The notes under the pieces are model-generated. The model saw only the letters and a list, made by a program, of their open reading frames with translations, was not told the DNA's origin and ran no database searches. Shown here piece after piece: positions 24,101-36,100 of a DNA stretch of 64,000 nt. Position 1 is the stretch's first letter. Each line of letters opens with the position of its first letter. The position numbers and the translations under genes were made by a program. The stretch comes from Brachypodius melanocephalos (lineage: Eukaryota > Chordata > Aves > Passeriformes > Pycnonotidae): assembly GCA_013398615.1 (NCBI GenBank), contig VZSR01000690.1, positions 231,745-295,744 on the forward strand. The letters are read 5' to 3'.

Positions 24101-27100
24101 TTGCAGAACTTTGATGGTGAAGCGTCATTATGTGCCACCCATTGGACTAGGTAAGCGCAGCAGTCTTGGGTCTGTACACAATAGTGGCCTGGGGCTGGAA
24201 TTTGAGCACAGCTACTATAGGCAAGAGAGAAATCATCAACATAGACTTCATGAGACATTCATAAAAAGGAGAAGAGTGATTTATTTTAAAGTGAATGCTG
24301 ATCCATTTCTGGGTCTTCCAAATCCTGAGCTGGTATGCTAAACTTGAGCTGTTTTTCCTGTTACTGTGTAGAGACCTGCACTGAGAAAGAGAAAATAAAT
24401 TTGTATTGTGTGCTAGATCAGAACATTCTGGTATTTTAAACTGTTTAGGACATCCATATCATCTTCAGAGCAATTTCAACTGTTGTGTTGTAATACTACT
24501 AGTAATGATGATGATGGTGACAATAATTACAGTAATGGTAATGAAAATATGAGAGGGAGAGAGAAATAAAATCAGAGAGAAACAAGTGATGAACAATACC
24601 ATTTCCAACCACCTGCTGACTGATGCATATTTTGTCACCAAGTAGTGATCACTGGCTCCGGTTTATATATTGGGCATTATGTTCTATGGTATACTGTATG
24701 CTTTTGGCCTGTTTGGATCAACTGTCCTGGCTGTGTTCCCTCCCAGCTTCTTGTGTGCCTGCTCACTGTCAGAGTATGGGAAACTCAAAAGTCTGTGATT
24801 TGGAGTAAGTACTGTTTATCAACAATGAAAATCATCAGTGTGTTATCAACATTACTTTCATATTAAACCAAAAACACAGCACTGTACCAGCTAAGAAGAT
24901 TAACTCTATTTCAGAAGAACACCCCAGAAGAGCAAGTTTTCTTAACAAAATCTCTTACAGGAATAGTTTGAATTACTAATAGCAGGGAAGTAAGGCAGGT
25001 TCTCAAAGGTCTTTATTCCATATATGCATCATATATACTAAGCAATTTTTTTAATCTGGTGATTTTCCACCATATGAGTCAACTTTAAATATGCATATCA
25101 ACCAGTTGAAATAAGTTACCTGATTCTGAGGCTTTAAACAGCCTTTCCCCTTCCTTCTAAGAATGCCCTAGAAAAGAAAACAATTTAAGAAGTTTGTGCT
25201 TAATTGAAAAAGGAGTACTAATATCATTGTGCTTTTCAGAAAATATCTAATATTTCTCTTACCAAGGATTAGGCACCTGGCTTCATTTTCATTCCTCCCA
25301 TTTCTGTGTTTGTGCAGAAAATCCTTCATCTTCTTCCCCATCCCTGAAAGAGGAATAAAGAGTTACATACAAAGGCATTGCTGTCAATAATTTACAGATA
25401 ATAAAAGAAACTGAAGCATGTCTGATGTTGGTTTTTGTGCTTCTCTTTCCTTGCTGCTCTCATTGTGATGCTATCCAAAAGGGAATTTAGAGCTCTAGTC
25501 ATTGAGATGGTGTTGGCTACCGATATGTCCTGTCACTTCCAGCAAATCAAATCTATGAAGAATGCTTTGCAGCAACCAGAAGGGTGAGTCACTTCACAAC
25601 ATAGTGCAGTAAGGGGGCTGCATTTCAGCTGGTGCTTTGCCAATGTGTTTAACTTCAAAAGCACCTCTCCAGAGGCCCTCTCTTTTTTTGATATCTACAG
25701 CAATTTTCTTTCTGGTGTTGAATTTTGTATTAATTCACTTAGGGAGGGATGAGCACATGCCTATATGCACATCTATAGTCTGTGCTAGTGGCCCAAAGCT
25801 TTCAAATGTCACCATTGTTGGGACCAGCCTCACTGGGCATTTCCCTGGTGGATAACATAAAGAACATGATTCATTAGGGTGACCTCTATAACTGAGTATG
25901 ACTTAAGGTTTTAGGACCTGCAGAACATAATTAGCATTTTGTCTTTATGAAGATGGTATCAGCTGTCACCCCTGGAAGGGGCCTGCTTCAAACCAGAGAG
26001 CAGATGAAAACTTGAAATCCCCTGAGGGAAGGACTGGAAAATAACAGATGAAGCCCTATGAGGGAAGCCTTTTTTTTTTTTTTACCCCGTGTGCTACTGG
26101 GAGCTGTAATATTTTATCCACAGCTCTTTCCCAAAAAATTCCTTCTACATTGCTCTGAGTGATGGTCAGTTTTTCACCCTGGACACAGTTATGTCCAGAG
26201 CCTCCCAGAATTATACCTGGATCAGAATTATACCTATATCAGAATTATGCCTGTATCAGAGCAGGATGTGGCTAGCCACCTGATCCCCTCAGAAACTACA
26301 ATTCTTTCAACCATTTTGGACAGCCAAAAAGCAGAATTTAAAAATGAGAACACCCATAGCAAGAAAGCATTATTTACTGGATTCTTGGGCTAGCCTCTTA
26401 GGTTATGGTTGTAAGAAATTACTGGCAACTCACACGAGTTTTCTATCAGTTATTTTGTAGACTTGTCACAGCCCCAGAGATCCCCACTTTTCATTACAAT
26501 GAGATGATAGGAACCACCTTCTCTTCTAAGCTGCATAAAATACAGCACTAATGAAATGGGGAACAGAGCAGCTCTTCAAGACTGCTAGTGTGGACAAGCA
26601 AGCCTGGAAAGATGCTGAGCAAGGCTGAGCAATTTTTTTTTCTTCATTTCTTAGTATCTCTTTTAAAACAGGAATTATGTATGTTATGTTGGAGAAATAA
26701 GTCAGTCATTCACAGTTGTCTGTTTTTATGGTCAGAGAAACCACTTCACAAAATCCTTCTCAAAGATTCTAATTACCTTATTTTCCTGTAGGTAAGGTTT
26801 TTTGTCATTCTTCCCTGCAAGAGCAGACAATTAATTTTTTGATCTTTTGGGTTTTCAGAATTGACAAGCCGAAAGCCTTATCACTGTTATTACATACAGC
26901 AGATATCAGTCATCCAGCCAAGGCCTGGGATCTCCATCATCGTTGGACCATGTGTCTGCTAGAGGAGTTCTTCAGACAGGTAAGCTAGGGAAGTTCTTTT
27001 CTTTTCTGTGGTTGACAGGGAGTGTGTAGAATTGGGTAAAGAAGTAGGAAACTGTTAGCACAGGTATGTTCCTTTTCTCTGATGGTTTTAAGAACCTCCT

Positions 27101-30100
27101 AAATGTATAAAGCTTTCTCCTCTAGAATCATTAGCACTGGCTATTATGCCTTTTAGGAAGCTAGCGTCTGATACGTTCCCTGTAGATATAAACATTATCT
27201 ACATAGTAGAAATTCTAATTTGGGAAGCTAATATGTCTTTCAAATTAGGAAAATATGGAATATATGTCACTCTGCTTAGCTCTAGAACCCTAAAACCATG
27301 TTGGTGTAGCTATACTTTATAGAACTTTAGTTACATTGTTGTGATGGATGTGAAAAAGTCCTACTTTGCCCTTACTTTAAAAGAAATTAACTGATGGAAA
27401 TTATAATGGACCACCTGTTGATAGACCCACAAATCTAGATAAATCATTGAGCTCTGTGTGATGGTTACAAGGTTCTCAAGTGATTATTAAAACACATCTA
27501 AAGAATTAATTTAAAAAAAAGGAAAAAAAAAGTAAAAGCAAACAGATCACTTAACGAGTGTATAGGATATTTTTCTCCAGTATGAATTACTAACCTAAGC
27601 AGTGCTAGCATTTAAGTGCTTATTTTCTCTGTAAAATCCAATAACTTCATTTTCTATAGTAAATCTAAATGCAAGAGGGAAAAATATGACAATCCTTTAA
27701 AAGTTCTGACAATTAAAAAAAAAAGATATCTGTTTTTAAAAGCACTGCAGTAATCTGGGGTTTTTTACAAGGGTATTGCAAAAATTTTGCTTTGAAATTA
27801 ATACTTTAGTTTATTTTTTAAACCAAGAATCATTTTACTGGGTGGAAGCAGATAGCTCATACCTCCAGCCACATAGGAGGCTCATGCAAGTAGGATGATT
27901 TTAACATTAAATTTAGGGGAAAATCTGTGCATATTTATGCTTTTCTAGCTCAGTACTAGATGTGCTATAATACATGACTGCCAAAGACTTGTGAAGGAAT
28001 TAAAATTACCTCACATTAAGATATGAGACCACAAAACCTCCGAGTTTTGGTTTTTTTACACATGTAGTGAAGACAGAACTATTATTTTATATATTTAAAA
28101 GAGTATTTTAATTCCAGACAACAAATCCTACTTTAGTTTTGTAAGAAGAATAACAACACTTTTAGATGAAACTATATATAAAAACTGTATTCTAATTCCA
28201 AATTCAGATGCAGTATTAATTTCCTCATCAGGGAAGCCATTAAGATTAACATGAAGCATAGATGTGCTCTGTGCCTTATTCCTCTGTGCCTCTGGCTTGT
28301 AATGCCATCTTGGGCCTTGAAAAACAATTTGTGTGGCAACATGACACCTCAGAAAGAATCGAGTCAGACAACAGGACTCATTTTAAAAATCACCTCATAG
28401 ACACTTGGGCCAGAGAGTATGGTATGGAGTGGGTGTATACGTATTCACTATCATGCACCAGGGAGTATTGAAATCTACAATGGGCTGTTGAAAGCCGTAG
28501 ATGGTGGGACATTCAAACATTGGGCTCTACATTTTGTGGAGGCCATCTGGTTAGTCCATACTAGAGGCTCTGCTAATAGAGCTCCCCCTGTGCAATTAAA
28601 ACCTCCACATATCATAGAAAAAGACAAAGTCCCTGTGGTACATATGAGGAATTTGCTTGGAAAGACAGTTTGGCTTAGGGCTGCCTGAAGCAAATGTGGA
28701 ATTGTTTTTCTCAAGGATCTGGGTGCACTTTGTGTGTGATGCAGAGTGACAGGAAGACATTATGTATACTTTGAAGGGATTTGATTTTTGGATGAGAACA
28801 GTCTGTAATGTTGAATCGTGTAATATTGGCTGCCGAATGAAATTGCCACTGTATGCCATAACCACCATGAACAATGGATATAGACTGCTCCAGGTACACA
28901 AGTTGTGAACTCCTGATGCAGCTTGCAACCACCCAACAGCGCACCAGCCCTCCTGCTCGTGAAGACACCTAGCATGGATAGAATCCACAGTCATGGACTA
29001 AATGAACTCAACAAACATCTTGGAGAGATGGCCATTGACTACAAAAATTAGAATAGTGCTTGTAAATACATATATATATACACATTATATAGATATACAA
29101 TTCTCAAATTAGCCACAATTTATGTTAAAAAACCCCAATCTAAACAAAATCCAAACTTAATTAAAGAAACTGAAATGAAGCTCTTACAGTCATAACATAA
29201 TATATGAAAAGTGCCATGTGTCTTGTCTTCTTAAAATTTCTTCTCAATTTTTTTCTCCAGGGTGACAAAGAAGCAGAACTAGGGCTGCCGTTTTCTCCTC
29301 TGTGTGACCGGAAATCTACCATGGTTGCTCAGTCTCAAATAGGTATGTCCCTTTTGGTGCATGCAAAGTAGCATCTTAAACGAAAAACTCCATCTTCTCA
29401 ATGGCACTAAGATCCTAGTGTTCTCATTATTTGGAATTATGTTAAAGAGAGGAAATAAGGCACAATGGCATTATTTTTCCCAGATCAACAATTCAAAGAG
29501 GAGCCATTAAATTTATGGTAATGGTTCCATACAGTAACCAAATAACGTCAGAAATAACTACAGAAATAACTACACTACCTGGTTGTGACACTTACTCCAT
29601 GATTTTGTGAGCTGTGAAGACAGAGCACACATGAGAGTATCATGTGGATGAGTGTCATTGGTGTATATGAAAATGTAATGTCAGTTCCTTTGATGACCTG
29701 GACAAAACAATGTACTCCTTTCACCCTTCCACTCCCAGTGCTTTAAACCAACCATTATTTTTCACTGAAGTCAAGCAACTAGCAAACCTTTTTCTGTCCC
29801 ACCCATTCGGTAAAAGAGATCTTTTACAGACTCACCAACAGCACTTTCTCTACCTCTTTTTCAGTTAATGAGTGAAAAAGTAGGGGAAGGATGAGGCAAC
29901 AAGACTCACATTTAGTGAAAGAACAAGAGGGGCTAAGTGAAGTAAAACTGTTCAGGGGGCTTGACACAATGAAGAGAACACGGAAAAGGTGGATTTGTGG
30001 ATGGATTTTTATACTTTGGAAGTAAGTGAAATAGATAGAAGAACATGTACCAGCCTCAATTGGACAATAGGTAGCCAAATGGAATAAAAAAAGGAAAGAT

Positions 30101-33100
30101 AACATGGATGCTAAAATTGAGACAACTGAGAAAAACAGAAAGACAGAAAACATATTAAAGAAAGCAAACAAAACATTTGAAGCAAGAAATTTCTCTCAAG
30201 GAATGAAACAAAGATTTCCCTGAAACTAGGAAAGTCCAGATTCATATCTTTGGCTAAGTGCTGTTTCTGCTTAAAATAATTTCATTGTTGCTGGAAGGCA
30301 AGCCATTATCTCAGAGACAGCATCCCAGATCTTTCTGGCTTTGGATGTTTAGACAATTCACTGAAGAGTCTGAGTCTGAAGTGTCCTATACAAGCCTGGC
30401 CTGGTTACCAGGCTTGTAGCATTTATTCCTCTGGAACAACCACCTGCCATCCAACTGTGTGTTCTGCCAGTAGCTTGGTGGAGGAGAGCAGCAATAAACT
30501 TAAAGTACGACAGTCTCAACTACAACTCATGTTGAAGACTCCTGGACGTAGGCTTATTGCTGTGCTGTGGGAGAAGATAAACTCTTCTTCTCTGGTTGCT
30601 ATGAGGGAAAGTCCAGGTAGATGCTTCTCTTGCACATCTGTTTTATCAGCTTTCAGATATGTTCCTCACTCCTTAGAGGAAAGAAGAGTTGTGCCTTCCC
30701 CGGGGTCCCTCTACATAGGGTTGCATATGCTTGGGAACCAGCTTTCCCTCAGAAAGACCAGAAGAGGAAAAAAACTTCTGATGTGCCTTTTGTCAAGCTA
30801 CTTCAAAATTAATGTTATATTAAACCATCATGAATACAATTTACCTTAGAGGCACTTGTCAGTAGGCAAAAGCAGACTTACTTAGTCATATACTATTTCA
30901 TCTGTGCAGTTAACAATCCATTGACATTAATAGACTACTCCTTAATTTTGCCTTCTACCATTATAAAATTGTTAATTTCTCGGTCTGCTGCACATTCTGA
31001 CAGTGTCTTTCTCTAATGTCCCTTTTGTTAAATTGCAACCACCTGTTTTCTGGCAATCTGCTGACATAAGACTTTCAAAGTTGTAGGCTGGATTGTCAGA
31101 CAAATAATCTCCTTTCATTCATTTATTTACCCAAGTAGTAGCCTCAAAAAATGTTTCCTGGAATAGTAATTACATTTCTTTGCAGAAAGAAATTACTTCT
31201 TTGCAGAAGTAAGTTCTTACTGAATTCCAAATTGTGCTATTATATGGTTGAACTTGACAATCTTAGTGATTTTATAATTGTCATCTGCACCAAGTAGCCA
31301 TCAATTCTCACAAATTAAAAACCTTTGTTCTTTGTGAAATAAAATTGTGCTTTTGGTTCTATCAAGGACACAGCCTAGAAATGGTGTTCTGGTGGCTCAA
31401 GTTGTTTGTAGTTGCTGGTTTGCTGCTGTAAGGTCACCGTAGATGCAACAACAGTGGGCACACATTTTCATTAATGAAAATTTTCCACAAATGCAGACTG
31501 AAGGTTTTGGCAGTTTGGACTTCTTGCATGAAATTAAGCAATCCAACAGAAAAAAACTCCTCAAAGGAAAGAAAGTGTCTCTCCTGTTGCATGAGATTAT
31601 GAAAAAAATGCTCAGTTTAAGCTAATAAATAAAACCTCCATGAATATAAATTATTGAACTTTAACTTGAAAAGCTATTAATGTTAACTGTAATGACCAAT
31701 TTATCATCCTTTTTCTTATTCAATAGAATGAGTATGGCAATTATTTCTGTACCATGGTGAAGTACAGAAATTGGGAGAGATTTTTGTTGGGAAGTCAAGT
31801 TGCTTGTCCAAGTGGGGGAAAGAAAAATCTGCAAAGAAAACCAGACCAAGATTTTCCAACAAGTATATCAGGAGCTAAAACTTTTCTGTCTCAAAGTCTA
31901 GGAAGTTTGTGTTACTTAAGATCAGCCTTTATTGTCAATGTCCTTTTCTGCAGCTGATAAATGCAACAGCATGGTTTTATTTTTATCCTTTTTCTGTCAA
32001 GAAATAAAAATGCACTTTCAGAAAATATTGGATAAAGGCTGATGAGTTCATGCTGCTGATTTTTTTTTATGGTGGACTTTAGAGAAACTGTCCCCTACCC
32101 AATTTTTTCAATGATGATGTTCACAGGTATAATGAACAGTAAGCATATGCCCGGAATTCACTCTTAGCATGCAGCATTAACAGGTAAAATAATCTTAGTC
32201 TCTAGGGTACAGAACTGTTTATCATGTTCATTTTATTGAAGGAGGAAGAAGGATAATAAACTGGTCATTAACATTAATAGGTTTTAAAACTCAGGCTCAT
32301 AATTTGATATTCAGGGTTTTAAGTATGAAACTGAATTACAGTCTTTAAATCTAAGTGTCTTCAGGTAAAGAGTAAGAGCATACAACGAGGGCAGGGGGCA
32401 GCATGTGGAAATATGGCAACAGTTACATAGTTTTTAATAAAGTCCTAATTTTTTTCTACAATAGCAGATTATGATTCCAACTTTATTATAATCCCTATTT
32501 TAAGGTAACATCGTTGAATACCTTATTCATGTTATAGTGGATAGAGGAAAAAATGCCACTTATCAAAGAAAAGTTGTCACATATATTCAAATTTGTTTAC
32601 CTATGATCCCTTTTTGCACCTCTGCTCATCTTTGTTGATGAAATGCAAGACCACTCACAGAGAAAACTTGATTCTTAAAAACAACTGTTTAATCGTTTAT
32701 GTGCAACTGTTCAGTATCTCACGAAACAGATCCCACTGTCTTGCTGCTGAAGTTAGTGACACATTCATGTGTCTGATATCAGAGATTTGCATGTCTTAGG
32801 GTTGTTAGTGGTGAACGAGCAAGTGGTATTACTTGCTGAGCAGAATGACAAGGTACTATGGCTTGGATTTCTTTGGCCATTAAGAGGTAAATAAGTTTTT
32901 GAGTGAAGGGGATTAGAAGAGACATATAGACAGACATGTAAATGTGTGAATCAAGTTCTCATTATCCTTAGGATTCCTTTGGTACGCTTAACACTGTTCT
33001 CAGTCAGTAAAATTTTCTGTGCTTAAAAAAATTACATGAAACTTGCTGGGACTATCTGGGTTGTGATCTAGCATACGATTTCCTGTTCAAGCTTTATACT

Positions 33101-36100
33101 GCATGTATTTCTAATTAACTACCTGAGAATTCTTTTTTTCCTAAATTTTAATAGATAAGACTGACCCAGTGTTATGGAGGCACATGATTCACATGCTCAC
33201 ATAAAACTGTGTGTGTCTCCAGATTTACAGAATGTTACTTGAAAGTTGATTGGCATGAAAATACACCTAATAATCCATCCTTTTATAAATTTAGCAAAAA
33301 TATGGGGAGGGAAATGGAACTAGGAGGATGCTCAACTGCTTTGTACTCAAGATGTGAATTGAAACATCTGTGAATTCAGGTACCTGAACTGCATGATCTC
33401 TTCTTTTGTTGTTCAGTTATCACCTAGAATCACTAGTGCCAAAGAAACATATCATGACTTGCTCAGAGAAATTACGATAATAATAATGAATAATTAATTG
33501 TTGATAATTAAAAAATATCTAAAAACTGTAATAATAGGGATTTATAACAGTGGTAATCGTAACCTGGATGGACTAAAGACTTAGGAGGGACTAAGGACTT
33601 TGTTGCTTTCTTGGCTTACCTGCAGCAGTAAGTAATTTCATAACTGAAATGCTAAAAGAATTAGGGAAAAGTGTAAGCTGCTGTGAGCTACTCACTCCTA
33701 CATTTTATTCATACAATTTGGATTTTTCTTCATCTCATGACCTTATGGCCACAGGGCGCTTCAGTCTGCACTTTCCAACATTCAGATCAGAGCTACATTC
33801 ATCTCTGTCAAACTGTATACTGAAGTAGAAAATATTTGGGTCTTTATTTTTCCCTTTTTTAATATTAAAAAATGTGGGGAAAGCATCTAGATGTGTTTTA
33901 TTATCAACAAGAAAAAGCTGACCAAGCCTTGAGGAGAGAGAATTCACAGCAACATACTGATACACAGTAAGGGTGGTTTAAGCTTACTGGTATTATTACT
34001 GTTATAATTATTTTCTTTTTTGAGAGGGTTCTTTGAAGATGAATTTTACTTTTAAGTTTTATCTAAATCTACTAGGAATTTAACTTCAATATCACACTAC
34101 TTCTCTTATAAAAGAAGTCTTGATGAGTCTGTTTATGTTCTGATTTGCCAGACTTTCTTTCCAATGTTTAGGTCGCTACCTTTTACTGCATGCTATATTG
34201 AGGGTCTTGGATTAGGGATTAATGTATAACTCAGTGTCCTGGTTTGAAAGACAGGTATCTGGAGAATTCAAATCCCTTCCCTCCAAATTATTATAATTTA
34301 GAAAATTAAAGGAGTTTTCAGGCAAAAGTATGAGGATAGGAATACCGGTTCTTTACTAACATGTATAACACAGACAAACAAACAGCAACTACAGCATTAA
34401 TACTAAACAAAACCAGGGACCTTGAGGGGCTTTGTTTCACAAAGCCCAGGGCAGTTTGATGTCTTGGGACTCTGGCTGGAACACTGCAAAGTCCCGGGCT
34501 GGTGGGTGGAAACAGCAGGTTGTCCCCAGCAGGCAGGGGCTGGATGTCCTAGCAGGGCAGGGAGGTGCGGGGCCACACTGTAGCGAAAAGAGCAGTGCTG
34601 AAGAAGCTACGATGGCAGGACAGGGCTGGCTCAGCTCCAGCAGGGCAGGCAGAGGAGCTCAGAATTCCAGGGCACAGGAGCAGGTGATGGTAGATTTCCC
34701 AGGACCAGACTTTCTGGTGACAGTGATCTCCTCAATCAGCAGCTCCACCGTCCTCTCTCCCCAATGCCGAGAGCAAGAGAGCGAAGCTGTCTCCAGCTCT
34801 GTCTTTTACCTGCCCCAAAACTCGTCGCCTCATCCGAGAGACACTCCCAGAGAGAGAAAAGGTGTAGCTAGGTTCTCCCTTGGCCTCCTTTGTTCTGCCT
34901 GAGTACCGGTAAGTACCCAGTAGTTAGCTTCCTAGCAACGTATCAGAAAAATTTTATAAGTGAGAAGAAAAAACCCAAACTAATCTAACCCCTAACACTC
35001 AGTTTTCCCTTTCTAGTATTTGCCTATCCCTCTTTCAAGTTATATTTTTTTTACTGTCATTTAGAGTATGGTCATTAGTATTCACTGAAGCAGGGACTCC
35101 ACATAACTCCTCCTCTAGCCTACTTAACTCTGCTTGTGTTTCTGCTCAGGTTTCATTGACTTCATTGTGGAACCCACCTTTACTGTGCTGACTGACATGA
35201 CAGAGAAAATTGTGACTCCGCTAATTGATGAAGCTTCCCACTCTGGCATATCTGGATTAAGGCGTTCCAGGTGAATAACCTTGCATCCTCTCAAGAGTAC
35301 AAACTGTCATTGCAATCAATTGCCCTGGTTTCCCCCCTCCACAGTGTATGTCTGTCTTGTGGCTTAAAGACCCATATCTGCATTGTGAACACCGCAGCTC
35401 ACTGCATGAGGTGACTTTGGGCAGGGAAAGTCCAGCCTGGAGGAGGTCCAAGGGGAAGGAGGGTGGCATCAGCCTGAGTCATATCTTCTGAGGCAAAGGG
35501 CACAAATGGTTGTAGCCATGCAATCAGATACACTCTCAGTGCTCTCTTAGTCACTAATGTCAGAGAGAATGCAATGAGGGTAATTGGGAGGCACTTGTTT
35601 CTTCGTGTCTAGAAGTATAAATGGGATTGAAACACAAATGATTAAAAGAATAAGCACAATTTTGTGACAGTATTTAGGGTTATGCAAATGTGTGAAGAAA
35701 CACCACAATTCACCTGGAGTTTAGGTGTAGGAAGTCTTGGCCCATTCAACCTGCACTGCTGTTTTAGAGATACTGCTCTTTCCATAGTTTAATTGACAAG
35801 GCATATCTTGGGATTCAAATGCCACACAGCTAGTGCTCCCTAGAGTAGGGGTATCAAGTCAGGTTCGCTCTCCCAGGTGGCTTCTTTGCTCTTGGGCAAA
35901 CAGAGACCAAACACTAATATCTTTCTATGTCAGTAACCTCACTGCCTTTATTAAAAAGTTCACAATAAAGCATCAAAAGTCAACTGTAGGATCTGTAACA
36001 GAAATGAATACCTGAGCCTCAGCTGAGGTCACCAAGCCCTTGACAGAAACTGACCTGTACCTAATACCTCCCATTGGTGAAATTTAGGAGACTCCTCATG

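Larger units (their letters stand above)
13359..25481 (+). other. Intron 4 (12.1 kb), hosts provirus remains
   Basis: Contains shared blocks A', B', C' (16402, 22365, 23393), an LTR/ERV-like region (16667-17830), a CR1 (17834-18630), a degenerate minus-strand provirus (18787-21906), a poly-A run (22578-22600) and an A/C-rich tract (23752-23972). Nothing recognised in 13359-16400, 22600-23390 or 23980-25480, apart from a loose TAA/ATG-rich microsatellite near 24491-24560. Confidence 0.85.
26980..29260 (+). other. Intron 6 (2.3 kb)
   Basis: Contains a 7SL-like fragment (27840-27900, weak) and an ERV integrase remnant (28262-29040). The remaining AT-rich DNA shows nothing recognisable. Confidence 0.8.

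Noticed and set aside
34432..34902. 156-codon + strand ORF
   Set aside because: It lies wholly inside the solo LTR and has a composition-driven open frame without a known domain.
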